DNA of 55,155 bases, from NCBI GenBank assembly GCA_029561255.1, contig JAKQJH010000159.1:1-55155 (forward strand). Direction: 5' to 3'. Every line of letters begins with the position of its first letter. Position 1 is the first letter of the stretch. Below the pieces are notes generated by a model. The model did not search any database, was not told where the DNA came from, and saw only the letters and a program-made list of their open reading frames with translations. This DNA comes from Bacteroidota bacterium (lineage in GTDB: Bacteria; Bacteroidota; Bacteroidia; Chitinophagales; Chitinophagaceae). Position numbers and translations under genes: made by a program. This document shows, one piece after another, positions 25,554 through 33,788 of this stretch.

Positions 25554-26162
25554 ATGAAAAAATTGAACATCCTCCTGGCAGCCATTGCGTTAATGACCGC
25601 CATCTTCACCGGATGCTCCGGATCTGCCGGGGACCCCAAATCCGTATTAGTGGCCTTTTTTGATAAAATGTCTAAAAAAGATCTCGAAGGGGCTGCAAAA
25701 CTGGCCACAAAAGAGAGCAAACCCACGCTGGATATGATGAAAAAAGCGATGGATATGGGTGAGAAATTTAAAGATGCCAATACCAAAGAAGAAGATCCTG
25801 CTGATGAATTTAATAATATGGAAATCGGCGAGGCTAAAATAAGCGGCGACGAAGCCACGGTTTCTGTTACCAATAAAAAGAAAAAGGAAACCTTTGATTT
25901 CCCCCTGAAAAAACAAGATGGCGGCTGGAAAGTTGATTTCAGTATGGCCACCCTTGCTAAAATGGGAATGGATAAAGCGAAAAAAGAAGGCGATATGGAT
26001 CAAAAGGATATTGATGATTTGAAAAATTTCAATATGGATTCATTGAACCAGGGGCTTAAAACACTGGATAGTGCGCTTAAATCCATTAAACCAGAGGATT
26101 TAGAGAAAATGAAGAATATGGGAGAAGAAATTAAAAAACAAATGGAAGCCGCTAAGCAATAA
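25554..26162 (+). CDS. DUF4878-like lipoprotein
   Basis: 202 residues; lipobox FTGC (Cys 21). Residues about 25-125 (PKSVLVAFFDKMSKKDLEGAAKLAT ... GDEATVSVTNKKKKETFDFPLKKQDGGWKVDF) have the NTF2-like cone pattern typical of DUF4878: an early helix, then strands ending in W-K-V-D. The C-terminal 75 residues are Lys/Asp/Met-rich and predicted helical. Probably an envelope protein of unknown role. It has its own promoter element and a strong terminator. Confidence 0.75.
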   Translation: MKKLNILLAAIALMTAIFTGCSGSAGDPKSVLVAFFDKMSKKDLEGAAKLATKESKPTLDMMKKAMDMGEKFKDANTKEEDPADEFNNMEIGEAKISGDEATVSVTNKKKKETFDFPLKKQDGGWKVDFSMATLAKMGMDKAKKEGDMDQKDIDDLKNFNMDSLNQGLKTLDSALKSIKPEDLEKMKNMGEEIKKQMEAAKQ

Positions 26163-26185
26163 ATGGCCCGTCCTACATACGTAAG

Positions 26186-26212
26186 GCCGTCACTTTGTGA
26201 CGGCTTTTTTTT
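26186..26212 (+). terminator. Rho-independent terminator
   Basis: Perfect 8-bp stem (gccgtcac/gtgacggc), 3-nt loop, eight T residues, 24 bp after the DUF4878-like gene. The following 30 bp (ccactaaaaaacacgaa...) resembles the cacgaa words of the long palindrome at 41986-42277. Confidence 0.92.
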
Positions 26213-26332
26213 GCCACTAAAAAACACGAATACACACCAAAAAAGCTCCCTCCCGGTTGAATTCAAAGACGGAGCAGGCATATTGCAGCCAGTCGCCGGT
26301 ATTTCCTTAAGAATCTTTTGTACTTTGCAATT

Positions 26333-26779
26333 ATGAAATTCATGAAAACCGCCCCCCTCCTGCTCTGCCTGATTCTGCTGGCCTCCTGTGCAAATGAAGA
26401 AAAAGCTCCGGCCACTTCAGACAGCCATGTAGACGCGGTACGCAATTTTGTAAGGGCCGCCCTCGATGGTAAATTCAATGAAGCCCGTATGTATATGATC
26501 AGTGATTCAGTCAATAACAATTATATGGATGTGGCGGAGCGTTCCTACGGCAATATGACCCAGGAAAACAAAGACGGGTACCGGGCCTCCTCCATTCAGT
26601 TTCCTTCACCGATGGTCACGCTGAATGACTCCATCAGTATCGTGATCTATTCCAATTCATTTAAGAATAATCCGGATACGCTCAAAGTGATCAAAACCGG
26701 AGGCAAATGGCTGGTGGATTTCAAATACCTGTACCTGCATGATACCGATACAGTGACTAATAAACCGAAAACACCTTAA
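26333..26779 (+). CDS. Small NTF2-like lipoprotein (DUF4878-like)
   Basis: 148 residues from ATG 26333; signal ends LLASC (Cys about 18). The mature part (VDAVRNFVRAALDGKFNEARMYM ... ISIVIYSNSFKNNPDTLKVIKTGGKWLVDFKYL) follows the same helix-then-strands plan, ending in W-LVDF, as the gene before it, so it may be a distant paralogue. A TACTTTG element stands just before the ATG (26320-26326), so the transcript would have almost no leader. A repeat begins 1 nt after the stop. Confidence 0.72.
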   Translation: MKFMKTAPLLLCLILLASCANEEKAPATSDSHVDAVRNFVRAALDGKFNEARMYMISDSVNNNYMDVAERSYGNMTQENKDGYRASSIQFPSPMVTLNDSISIVIYSNSFKNNPDTLKVIKTGGKWLVDFKYLYLHDTDTVTNKPKTP

Positions 26780-26780
26780 T

Positions 26781-26875
26781 CGGTTGTCAGTTGCCGGGTG
26801 TCGGGTGTCAGGAACAGCCCTTACTAAGCAGATTCCCGTTTAAACGTCAAACGCCTAAACAACTAAACCCTGATA
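26781..26875 (+). repeat. TGTCAGTTGCCGGGTGTC word repeat and associated words
   Basis: ggttgtcagttgccgggtgtcgggtgtcagg (26782-26812) is a degenerate 8-mer tandem and is the reverse-complement class of ctgacaactgacaac at 44083-44116. It is followed by aacagccctt (inverse of the gggctgtt motif seen at several other repeat spacers) and by aaacgcctaaacaactaaac words like those at 41385-41410. Confidence 0.65.
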
Positions 26876-26882
26876 ATTTCCA

Positions 26883-27254
26883 ATGCTAAATAATCTTCTC
26901 TTAGTGGGTCTCGGTGGTGGTCTTGGCAGTATGGCCCGCTACTTATGCCAGCGATGGTTTGCTGAAGTGTATCCCCATAGTTTTCCCTGGGGTACGTTTG
27001 CAGTCAATATCACCGGCTGTCTGATGATTGGGGTGATCTGGGGAGTGAGTTTCCGGAGTTTTGATTCAAATGAACAGTGGAAGCTTTTTCTCATGACCGG
27101 ACTCTGCGGGGGATTTACTACTTTTTCCGCCTTTACGCTGGAAGGAATTGGCCTGCTCAGGGAACAAAAAACAGCTCTTTTCTTTGCCTATTTAGCAGCC
27201 AGTGTGCTGCTTGGATTGCTGGCCACTTATGCCGGCATGAAATTAACCCGATAA
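26883..27254 (+). CDS. crcB: Fluoride channel/exporter CrcB (Fluc)
   Basis: 123 residues, four transmembrane helices, the usual size of a dual-topology Fluc subunit. Family marks are GGGLGSMARYL (about 10-20), PWGTFAVNITGC with the conserved Asn (about 35-46), and GLCGGFTTFSAF (about 73-84), whose Thr/Phe residues line the fluoride path. The protein dimerises in the inner membrane and lets F- leave the cell. No fluoride riboswitch is apparent upstream; instead there is a repeat. Followed by ppa after 10 bp, a sensible pairing as pyrophosphatase is fluoride-sensitive (that link is inference). Confidence 0.95.
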   Translation: MLNNLLLVGLGGGLGSMARYLCQRWFAEVYPHSFPWGTFAVNITGCLMIGVIWGVSFRSFDSNEQWKLFLMTGLCGGFTTFSAFTLEGIGLLREQKTALFFAYLAASVLLGLLATYAGMKLTR

Positions 27255-27264
27255 ACTCTAAACT

Positions 27265-27807
27265 ATGTTAACAGTCAGTCACCCATGGCATGGCGTCAAT
27301 TATGGGAAAAAAGCCCCGGCAACCGTCAATGCCCTGATCGAAATTCCACAGGGTTCCCGTTCTAAATATGAAGTGGATAAAGAATCCGGTCTGCTGAAAC
27401 TTGACCGCGTGATCTATTCCTCCTTCCAATACCCGGTCAATTACGGGTTCATCCCCCAGACCCTCGGACTGGATGGGGATCCGTTGGATATTCTGGTACT
27501 CTGTTCCCAATCCATCCGCTCCCTCTGCCTGGTGGAAGCCAACGTGATCGGCAATATGCAGATGATCGACAGCGGACAGGAGGATGATAAGATTATTGCC
27601 GTAGCTGCCCAGGATCCATCGGTGAATCACTTCCGGCGGATCGAGGAATTGCCACAACATTTCCTGCTGGAACTAAAAAACTTCTTTGAACAGTATAAAG
27701 TACTGGAGAATAAAAAAGTGGAGATTGATACTTTCCAGGACCAGGGCATTGCCTTCCGGATCATCAAGGAATCCATCGATCTGTACAATGAGACTTATAA
27801 AAAATGA
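27265..27807 (+). CDS. ppa: Inorganic pyrophosphatase (family I)
   Basis: 180 residues. Cytoplasmic enzyme that hydrolyses PPi to 2 Pi and drives biosynthetic reactions. Signatures: [12 protein letters not shown] (about 26-37), [13 protein letters not shown] (about 54-66), and the metal-binding [10 protein letters not shown] (about 70-79) with the three Asp, followed by a further Asp pair in EDDKIIAV. Start ATG at 27265 gives the expected N-terminus. It ends in an ATGA overlap with the TauE-like gene. Confidence 0.96.
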   Translation: MLTVSHPWHGVNYGKKAPATVNALIEIPQGSRSKYEVDKESGLLKLDRVIYSSFQYPVNYGFIPQTLGLDGDPLDILVLCSQSIRSLCLVEANVIGNMQMIDSGQEDDKIIAVAAQDPSVNHFRRIEELPQHFLLELKNFFEQYKVLENKKVEIDTFQDQGIAFRIIKESIDLYNETYKK

Positions 27808-28247
27808 TGCAAGGCACCCAAAAACAAACTATGGCAACACAACTGGTGATCACCGCCCTGCTGATCGGGTTGTCGGCAGGCGTACTCAGCGGACTGGTCG
27901 GCGTGGGCGGCGGTATTATCATGGTACCGGCCCTTGTCTTCTTTATGCATTATACCCAGCACCAGGCCCAGGGTACATCCCTGGCCGTACTGACATTACC
28001 GGTTGTAGTGCTGGCATCGATTTATTATTATTATCAGTGCCAGAAACTGGGTACCCCGATAGATCTTAAAATAGTAGGACTACTGGCGGTTGGTTTTATC
28101 GGGGGTGGCTATTTTGGCGGTAAACTGGCTTTATCCATCGATCAGGAATCCCTGAAGAAAATCTTTGCGGTGATCCTGATGTACACGGCATTTAAAATGT
28201 TGCATTGGGATATGCTCTTAGTCAAATGGGTCAAATCCATATTTTGA
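27804..28247 (+). CDS. Half-size TauE/SafE-like membrane protein
   Basis: 147 residues with four transmembrane helices (about 13-35, 45-66, 75-98, 110-130). The first helix contains [15 protein letters not shown], the TauE/SafE signature. Full-length members are about 250 residues with two homologous halves; this one has only one half, so it would need to dimerise. Family members export sulfite or organosulfonates; the substrate here is unknown. The ATG at 27804 overlaps the ppa stop (a second Met at 27831 is possible). Confidence 0.8.
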   Translation: MMQGTQKQTMATQLVITALLIGLSAGVLSGLVGVGGGIIMVPALVFFMHYTQHQAQGTSLAVLTLPVVVLASIYYYYQCQKLGTPIDLKIVGLLAVGFIGGGYFGGKLALSIDQESLKKIFAVILMYTAFKMLHWDMLLVKWVKSIF

Positions 28248-28261
28248 AACCTGAAAAATTT

Positions 28262-28867
28262 ATGAAATTTCTGGCCGTATTATTTTTAGTACTTTCTTTG
28301 TCAACCCTGCATGCACAGCCAGAAAAAGACAGATTGGATTCACTTACCAAACAGTATTTTATAGTTAATCCAGATGGGCATACCATACCCGAGTTTCTGA
28401 AAGAACTGACAAAAAGCGGAACATTTACTACCGACACACTTATTCCAGCAAGTAAAAACAGCCTTCTTTACTGGCGGGGATATTCCACAAAGCTCAACCC
28501 GTTTTCCTTTCCGGTGAGCCGGCTGGAAATGCAAATCCGGCAAACACTATTACGACATCAGGATCAGTCAATACCAGCGGACACGGTGCTTGTTTTCCAA
28601 TTGATTGCCCAGGCAGGAGCAGATGAAGAGTACAAACAATGGGTAAAAAAAGAAACAGCATTTCTGCATCAGCAATTTGCCCCTTGTATCCACCGGTTTA
28701 AACATTCACAATCTAAAAGAAATGGTAAAATGCCTTTTGAACAATGGCAGGGCTATCAGGAAGCTGTAACTTTCCCGGTGATTAGTTTTGGATGGGCTGG
28801 CCATTATACTGACAAAAGTGTACATACAATACAGCTCACCCGGTATTTTCAAACCAAACCGGAATGA
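28262..28867 (+). CDS. Secreted protein of unknown function, paralogue of the next gene
   Basis: 201 residues from ATG 28262 with signal peptide (FLAVLFLVLSLSTLHAQ); the longer frame from 28205 overlaps the previous gene. Mature motifs YFIVNPDGHTIPEFLKEL, EEYKQWVKKETAFLH and VTFPVISFGW align with YFRVSPFNKDFSTFVSRL, DEYEKLVRQYKRAFD and VSFPVMTLAW in the next gene, so they are a diverged tandem pair. No domain recognised. It overlaps the next gene by ATGA. Confidence 0.7.
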   Translation: MKFLAVLFLVLSLSTLHAQPEKDRLDSLTKQYFIVNPDGHTIPEFLKELTKSGTFTTDTLIPASKNSLLYWRGYSTKLNPFSFPVSRLEMQIRQTLLRHQDQSIPADTVLVFQLIAQAGADEEYKQWVKKETAFLHQQFAPCIHRFKHSQSKRNGKMPFEQWQGYQEAVTFPVISFGWAGHYTDKSVHTIQLTRYFQTKPE

Positions 28868-29514
28868 AACACAAGACACACCTGTTGCTGCTTACCACAC
28901 TGCTTCTAACCAGCACCCTCTACAGCCAGATATCGGATGAAAAAATAATGGGGGCCGCGGGAAAAATCGCCCACGATTATTTCCGGGTCAGTCCCTTCAA
29001 TAAAGACTTCAGCACTTTTGTATCCCGGCTGATGAATGATCCATCCGTTCAACAGAGTACCATTCGCCGCAAAACAGATACCACCCTGTTCTTTCTGGAA
29101 GGAATATACAGCACACATAAACCTTTTTTCTTCCGGCCGGATAAAGTAAAAATCATCCTGTCTGAAAGGGAAACCGAGGGCGACTCCATCAATCCGGCCC
29201 AACCTTTTTTCCTGTACCAGATCGTTGGTTATGCCCCGCCCGGAAAGGAAGGGAAAACGGATGTACAGGATGAATATGAAAAACTGGTACGTCAGTATAA
29301 GCGCGCTTTTGATATGAATCATCCCCGTGAACTGAAAGACGGGGATACCCTTTCCGGAGAAATCCGTGATTTTTATTTTGAAAATGTCAGCTTCCCGGTT
29401 ATGACCCTGGCCTGGAGCACCAATGAGATCAATGGCAATGTGCTGGCCATCACCATCCGGTTTTTTGTATATGATAACCGGGCTTTTTTACCAATAGCGG
29501 CGTATCGCTTTTAA
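28864..29514 (+). CDS. Secreted protein of unknown function, paralogue of the previous gene
   Basis: 216 residues with signal peptide (LLLLTTLLLTSTLYSQ). Shares a common plan with the upstream gene (see motifs there). Mixed alpha-beta, no Cys, C-terminus IRFFVYDNRAFLPIAAYRF. Its start overlaps the upstream stop and its 3' end overlaps that of the convergent NlpC/P60 gene by 27 bp. Function unknown; translational coupling suggests the two products are made in equal amounts and could form a heterodimer. Confidence 0.7.
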   Translation: MKHKTHLLLLTTLLLTSTLYSQISDEKIMGAAGKIAHDYFRVSPFNKDFSTFVSRLMNDPSVQQSTIRRKTDTTLFFLEGIYSTHKPFFFRPDKVKIILSERETEGDSINPAQPFFLYQIVGYAPPGKEGKTDVQDEYEKLVRQYKRAFDMNHPRELKDGDTLSGEIRDFYFENVSFPVMTLAWSTNEINGNVLAITIRFFVYDNRAFLPIAAYRF

Positions 29515-30255
29515 CCGGTAAGTTCTTTTGCCTGTCTGCGCATTAATAATTCCTTTTTTATCAATCGGATCAATCCTGACCTTCCCCGATGCATGGATGA
29601 CCGTTTCTTTATTCAGCAGGATACCCACATGAACGATCTCTTCTTTATCATCAAAGAAGACCAGGTCGCCCGGCTTCGCTTCATTTATACTTTCCACCGG
29701 TTCTCCGTACTGTGCCTGTTGCCAGGCATCCCGTGGCAGGTCGATCCCCATTAATTTAAAATTGACCTGGACAAAACCACTGCAATCGACCCCCAACGGC
29801 GTCCGGCCACCCCATAAATAAGGGGCATTGAGCCAGGGCTGAACCAGTTTATCTATTAATACGGAAGAAGCCGGATGTTCCATACGGTTCAGCACCAGTC
29901 CTTCTACAAAAAAAGCCTGCTTGTTGATCATACAGGTACCCTCCGTAAAATTTGGGAGCGATGCACCAATGGGAATATGCATGGCCTGGCTATCCTGGCT
30001 GATCCGGGTAAGCAATCCGGCCGTCACAAAAACCGGTTTCTGCAAGGCGGTAATCTCGTCGGTCTCCTCCAGCAGACTCAGGGTCATCCAGCCTTCATAG
30101 TTATCGTGCAGGCTTTTGACTTTTACCCAGGCATCCCCTTTAGTTTTCAGTACCTGCACCGTTTCCCCGAAAAGCAACTGGTTCACCATTTCCTTAGGGT
30201 GCCTCGGTTTCCGGCGTAAAGCAGCAACGGGTACATTCACGATGGCGTATTTCAT
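29488..30255 (-). CDS. NlpC/P60 cysteine peptidase with SH3-like domains
   Basis: 255 residues. An N-terminal bacterial SH3 domain (about 5-65: VPVAALRRKP ... GETVQVLKTKGDAWVKVKS ... EGWM) and a second SH3-like segment (about 75-125) precede an NlpC/P60 domain with DCSGFVQ (Cys 158), VHVGIL (His 209) and IHASGKV (His 221) as the catalytic set. This resembles gamma-D-glutamyl-diamino-acid endopeptidases that trim peptidoglycan peptides. No signal peptide is present, so it may act in cytoplasmic muropeptide recycling, as YkfC-type enzymes do. 96 bp separate its start from the divergent sigma factor. Confidence 0.92.
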   Translation of the reverse strand: MKYAIVNVPVAALRRKPRHPKEMVNQLLFGETVQVLKTKGDAWVKVKSLHDNYEGWMTLSLLEETDEITALQKPVFVTAGLLTRISQDSQAMHIPIGASLPNFTEGTCMINKQAFFVEGLVLNRMEHPASSVLIDKLVQPWLNAPYLWGGRTPLGVDCSGFVQVNFKLMGIDLPRDAWQQAQYGEPVESINEAKPGDLVFFDDKEEIVHVGILLNKETVIHASGKVRIDPIDKKGIINAQTGKRTYRLKAIRRYW

Positions 30256-30351
30256 GAAAATCTTTTTCCGAAATTAAGGAATGTTCTTTCCGAAAATTTT
30301 GTTGAAATACACAAATCCCGCATCTTACATGAAGAAATCATTATCCCAGCG

Positions 30352-30930
30352 GTGAAAGCGGACAAATACGCCCATATCAGCGACCAGGAACTGCTTGATC
30401 AGTTTTATGCCGACCACAATAACGAGTGGCTGGGCATACTGCTGCAGCGGTATACCCTGCTGCTGCTCGGGGTTTCCATGAAGTACCTGAAAAATGAGGA
30501 GGAAGCCAAAGACAGTGTACAGCAGATCTTCCTTAAAGTGATCCAGGAACTGCAGAAATACAAAGTGGAGTATTTTAAATCCTGGCTCTATATGGTGGCC
30601 AAAAATCATTGCCTGATGCGGATCCGGGAAAAACAGGGGAAGATCACCACCGAGATCAGCGAAAGGCATACGGCCACCCCGGGTGAAGAGACCGACCGGC
30701 AGGCCCTGATACAGAATGACCATACCCTGGACCTGATGGAACGCTCCTTGTCCGAACTAAACCCCGAGCAGCAGCAATGTGTAACTTTGTTTTACCTTCA
30801 GAAAAAAAGTTACCAGGAAGTGAGTGAGGAAACCGGATTCAGTATGTTACAGGTGAAGAGTTATATACAGAACGGGAAGAGGAATCTGAGGTTGCTGGTG
30901 GAGAAAAAACTAAAAGAAAAAGGAATTTAA
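30352..30930 (+). CDS. ECF-type RNA polymerase sigma factor
   Basis: 192 residues from GTG 30352; the only upstream ATG (30329) is out of frame. Region 2 is visible as EEEAKDSVQQIFLKVIQEL and FKSWLYMVAKNHCLMRIRE (about 46-90), and region 4 as LNPEQQQCVTLFYLQKKSYQEVSEETGFSMLQVKSYIQNGKRNLR (about 130-175) with the helix-turn-helix. It lacks region 3, as ECF factors do. The small membrane protein at 31040 is its likely anti-sigma or regulator. Targets cannot be predicted. Confidence 0.92.
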   Translation: MKADKYAHISDQELLDQFYADHNNEWLGILLQRYTLLLLGVSMKYLKNEEEAKDSVQQIFLKVIQELQKYKVEYFKSWLYMVAKNHCLMRIREKQGKITTEISERHTATPGEETDRQALIQNDHTLDLMERSLSELNPEQQQCVTLFYLQKKSYQEVSEETGFSMLQVKSYIQNGKRNLRLLVEKKLKEKGI

Positions 30931-30950
30931 GTTTTTAGCTGTGATAAAGC

Positions 30951-30987
30951 GAATTATCCAATATGCCAATTAGCCAATGTGCCAATG
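30951..30987 (+). repeat. 8-mer GCCAATGT repeat between sigma factor and its partner
   Basis: Contains the exact 20-nt word shared with 5302-5321 and 32156-32175. It separates the sigma factor stop (30930) from the next gene by 109 bp in total, so it interrupts what would otherwise be a compact operon. Confidence 0.8.
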
Positions 30988-31039
30988 AAAGAGTAATTAA
31001 AGTTCAGACAGACAAAATGAACAGAACTGCGTAATAAAA

Positions 31040-31402
31040 ATGTCAGAAAATTTAAAGGACATATTATCCAATGAGCATCCGGAAATTGATCCGGAGACCA
31101 TGATGTTATACCTGCAGGGAAAACTTACGCCTGAGCAGAAGCATGAGGTCGAAAAATTGCTGATGCAGGGAGATTTTGAAAACGAGGCCATGGAAGGTTT
31201 GCAGGAATTCAAGGACAAGGTACAAATCCAGTATACTATAGAAGCCCTCAACCGTGACCTGAAGAAAAAAACGGAGAAAAAGCAAAAACGCCGGGATAAA
31301 CTCAAACTGCCGGATCAAACCTGGATAATTATTTCAGTTGTTATTGTATTGTTACTTGTGATAGTATCTTATTTCGTAATAAGGAAATTACTGCAGAATT
31401 AG
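31040..31402 (+). CDS. Small C-terminally anchored membrane protein, possible anti-sigma factor
   Basis: 120 residues. The N-terminal part (HPEIDPETMMLYLQGKLTPEQKHEVEKLLMQGDFENEAMEGLQEF) resembles the anti-sigma zinc-finger-like helical segment without its His/Cys ligands; a very basic stretch (KKKTEKKQKRRDK, about 76-88) precedes a single C-terminal transmembrane helix (about 95-117). The cytosolic N-terminus directly after a sigma-factor gene is the layout of sigma/anti-sigma pairs. The role is inferred from position and topology. Confidence 0.65.
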   Translation: MSENLKDILSNEHPEIDPETMMLYLQGKLTPEQKHEVEKLLMQGDFENEAMEGLQEFKDKVQIQYTIEALNRDLKKKTEKKQKRRDKLKLPDQTWIIISVVIVLLLVIVSYFVIRKLLQN

Positions 31403-31585
31403 CCAATTTCTAATACACTCATAAGTTCTTATTTACTGACAATCAATTAATTAAGAAATATTTTCCAGGTTTTCCACTGTCTTTTCACGTACCTTCTCCC
31501 AATATGAACTTACTGTTAACTTTAGGTAAAGTGGAATTAGCCACCCTGAAGCAACCTACCTTACCAACGATTAAAACAATTTGTC

Positions 31586-32077
31586 ATGAGATGGGAAAAA
31601 GTTTCTTTTACGCCAGACAATGAAGTCTATCATTTGTACAAGGATGAGCAGAAGATCCTGACACTCCATTTTCACCCTTTTTCTCACTCAGCCCGGGTTG
31701 AAACCGGCAATGAAAAACGGGTATTCCAGATCCGCAAAGAAGGCTTTCTCCGGAACAAGACCGTGTTACGTACCGAATATGGTATTAAACTCGGCGAATT
31801 GGGCCATGAGAACGGCCGTAGTTTTATCAATATTGAAAACGAACGCTATTTTTATTCCATCATCAATAATCCCCTTGCCGAATTACAGATCTTCAAAGAA
31901 CAGGCAGAAAAACCCATGATCACTTGCGGACTCAAAACCGATGAAGGAAATCCGGAAGTACGTTTTAAAAGAGACAAGAATCAGTTGGACGGCTCCTATT
32001 CCAGTCTGCTGATGGCCTTATGCTGGTATATGTTCTTACCGGTAGCAAAAGAGAATACGCCCGAGATGGCAATTTAA
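31586..32077 (+). CDS. Beta-rich protein of unknown function
   Basis: 163 residues, no signal peptide. The sequence is a run of short amphipathic strands (VYHLYKDEQKILTLHFHPF, SARVETGNEKRVFQIRKEGF, TVLRTEYGIKLGELG, RSFINIENERYFYSIINNP, AELQIFK) ending in a hydrophobic helix (LLMALCWYMFLPVA). The plan resembles LURP-one/Tubby-like 12-stranded barrels with a central helix, but I cannot confirm that. Standing alone after a 183-bp gap; followed by repeats. Confidence 0.6.
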   Translation: MRWEKVSFTPDNEVYHLYKDEQKILTLHFHPFSHSARVETGNEKRVFQIRKEGFLRNKTVLRTEYGIKLGELGHENGRSFINIENERYFYSIINNPLAELQIFKEQAEKPMITCGLKTDEGNPEVRFKRDKNQLDGSYSSLLMALCWYMFLPVAKENTPEMAI

Positions 32078-32140
32078 CGACTCTTCTTAGAAAGCTTTTT
32101 TTGACTAAGTATTTTTTACTGACTTACAATTAGCAGGTAA

Positions 32141-32302
32141 AATGTGCCAATGTGCCAATTAGCCAATGTGCCAATTGACCTACTAAGATTGTTATTCAAA
32201 AATGTGGTTGACTTGTGTTAAGTTGAACCTCTTCAGTATCATTAACGACCATCGACCTTTTAGCCACTTCCACAATTGGCATATTGGCTAATTGGCTAAT
32301 TA
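32141..32302. repeat. Inverted pair of 8-mer GCCAAT repeats in a convergent spacer
   Basis: The left block 32141-32180 (gtgccaatgtgccaattagccaatgtgcc) and the inverted block 32271-32302 (aattggcatattggctaattggctaatt) can pair over about 30 bp, with a 90-bp loop between them. The loop has no gene. This fills the 282-bp spacer between the beta-rich protein and the MurC-like gene. Confidence 0.8.
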
Positions 32303-32359
32303 TAACCTTAGACCTAAAACAACTATCAGCCCTCGTATAAGGTTGTATTTGTAGTATCC

Positions 32360-33736
32360 CTACAACCTCTCCCAACTCTCTTTTGCAAATTGCTCCAGAG
32401 AAGGATCCCTTGCTCCCATGAGCAATAATACCGTATTGCTATCCAGGTGAGGGCGGGCGGTGTCTATGAAGTCATTCCGGTCTTCTACAAAAAACGCTTT
32501 TTTACCCAATGCTTTCAGATCATTGATCAGGTCGTTGGCGGATATATCTTTTACAGCGGTACCGCCTGCATAGAAGATTTCACTCATCCATATCTCATCT
32601 TGGGGACGGAGGACGGCGGCCAGTTCTTTTACAAAATCAGCCCGGAGGAATTTGGTAGGTTTATAGCCATGGGGCTGAAACCAGGCGACTACTTTGGGGG
32701 CGATCGGCTGGCAGGCAGCAATGGCTGCGGCACATTTGACAGGATTATGGGCATAGTCGTCGATCATCCATACCCCGTTCTTTTGTCCCAATACCTGGTG
32801 ACGGCGGTAGATCCCCTGGTACTCTTTCAGCGCTGCCGCACAGGTGGCCAGATCCACGCCCAACTGGTGAGCAACTGCAGTCGCAGCTACGGCATTTTCC
32901 ATATTGTGTTTGCCGGGAAGGTGCAGACTGAAAGACTGGTTATTTACTTTGAAACTGATTTCCATCCCCACTTGTTTGAAATCGCTGGCGGCATATCCTG
33001 CATCATGACTGGTATCCGTGGCAAAATCATTGGCCCACTGTGAAGAAAGCGGAGCCGTCAAAGGATGCGACTGGTTGGTGATAAATTTGCGGGAATTGTT
33101 TTTAAAGGTCCCGAACAGACTGAGCAATTCGTCAATCTCCTGGTGATCCTTATCAATATTCATCAGCAGCCCGATTTCGGGCTTATACTGAACAATCGAA
33201 CCATCACTCTCATCGGCTTCAATCACGAGGAGTTCCCCCGCTCCAACCTTGGCATTCCCTATCTTACCCTCTTTGATGATACTGATCAGTCCTGCCCCGC
33301 TGATAATACTGGGCTCCAGTCCGGCTTTCTCCAGGATGTCAAACAACATAGCACTGGTGGTACTCTTTCCACTGGTACCGCCAACGGCGATCGTTTTCTT
33401 GCTACCCGCAATCAGGGAAAGCAGTTCGGACCGTCGGAGTATAGGAATATTGAGTTGTTTGGCTTTCTGGACTTCCATTACCGTATCCTCGATGGCGGTG
33501 GAACAAACCACCAGGTCGGTCGCATCGGTAATCCCTGACCCGTCCTGGACAAAACACCGGATTCCTTCGGCTTCCAGTTTTTCCTGGGTTTCATTATATA
33601 CACCGGGGGCAAAAAAACGGTCACTCCCGTTTACGTTTTTGCCAATGCCTTTGAGGTACTGGGCCAGGGCACTCATGCCTGAGCCGGCCACACCGATAAA
33701 GAAGGGATTTTTGAAGTCGTTGATGGAGGATATCAT
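32360..33736 (-). CDS. MurC/Mpl-like Mur ligase with atypical motifs
   Basis: 458 residues from ATG 33736. Three Mur domains are visible: an N-terminal Rossmann part with GVAGSGMSALAQYL (about 15-28), a central ATPase with P-loop GGTSGKSTT (about 119-127) and ADESDGS, GKHNMENAVAA, and a C-terminal domain with DDYAHNPVK and WFQPHGYKPTKFL. MurC joins L-Ala to UDP-MurNAc. Differences from the usual MurC (GIGGIGMS, GTHGKT, EADEYDRSF) are clear, so this may be a paralogue with another substrate rather than the main MurC, which normally sits in the dcw cluster. No other dcw genes are nearby. Confidence 0.82.
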   Translation of the reverse strand: MISSINDFKNPFFIGVAGSGMSALAQYLKGIGKNVNGSDRFFAPGVYNETQEKLEAEGIRCFVQDGSGITDATDLVVCSTAIEDTVMEVQKAKQLNIPILRRSELLSLIAGSKKTIAVGGTSGKSTTSAMLFDILEKAGLEPSIISGAGLISIIKEGKIGNAKVGAGELLVIEADESDGSIVQYKPEIGLLMNIDKDHQEIDELLSLFGTFKNNSRKFITNQSHPLTAPLSSQWANDFATDTSHDAGYAASDFKQVGMEISFKVNNQSFSLHLPGKHNMENAVAATAVAHQLGVDLATCAAALKEYQGIYRRHQVLGQKNGVWMIDDYAHNPVKCAAAIAACQPIAPKVVAWFQPHGYKPTKFLRADFVKELAAVLRPQDEIWMSEIFYAGGTAVKDISANDLINDLKALGKKAFFVEDRNDFIDTARPHLDSNTVLLLMGARDPSLEQFAKESWERL

Positions 33737-33788
33737 GCTGCAAAGAAACGGAAAATGAGGGGGATGGGGAAAACTCTCCACTCACCAC

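Noticed and set aside
26813-26882. Fluoride riboswitch before crcB
   Set aside because: The conserved GGxGAUGG-type core and pseudoknot partners are not present; the region is word repeat sequence.
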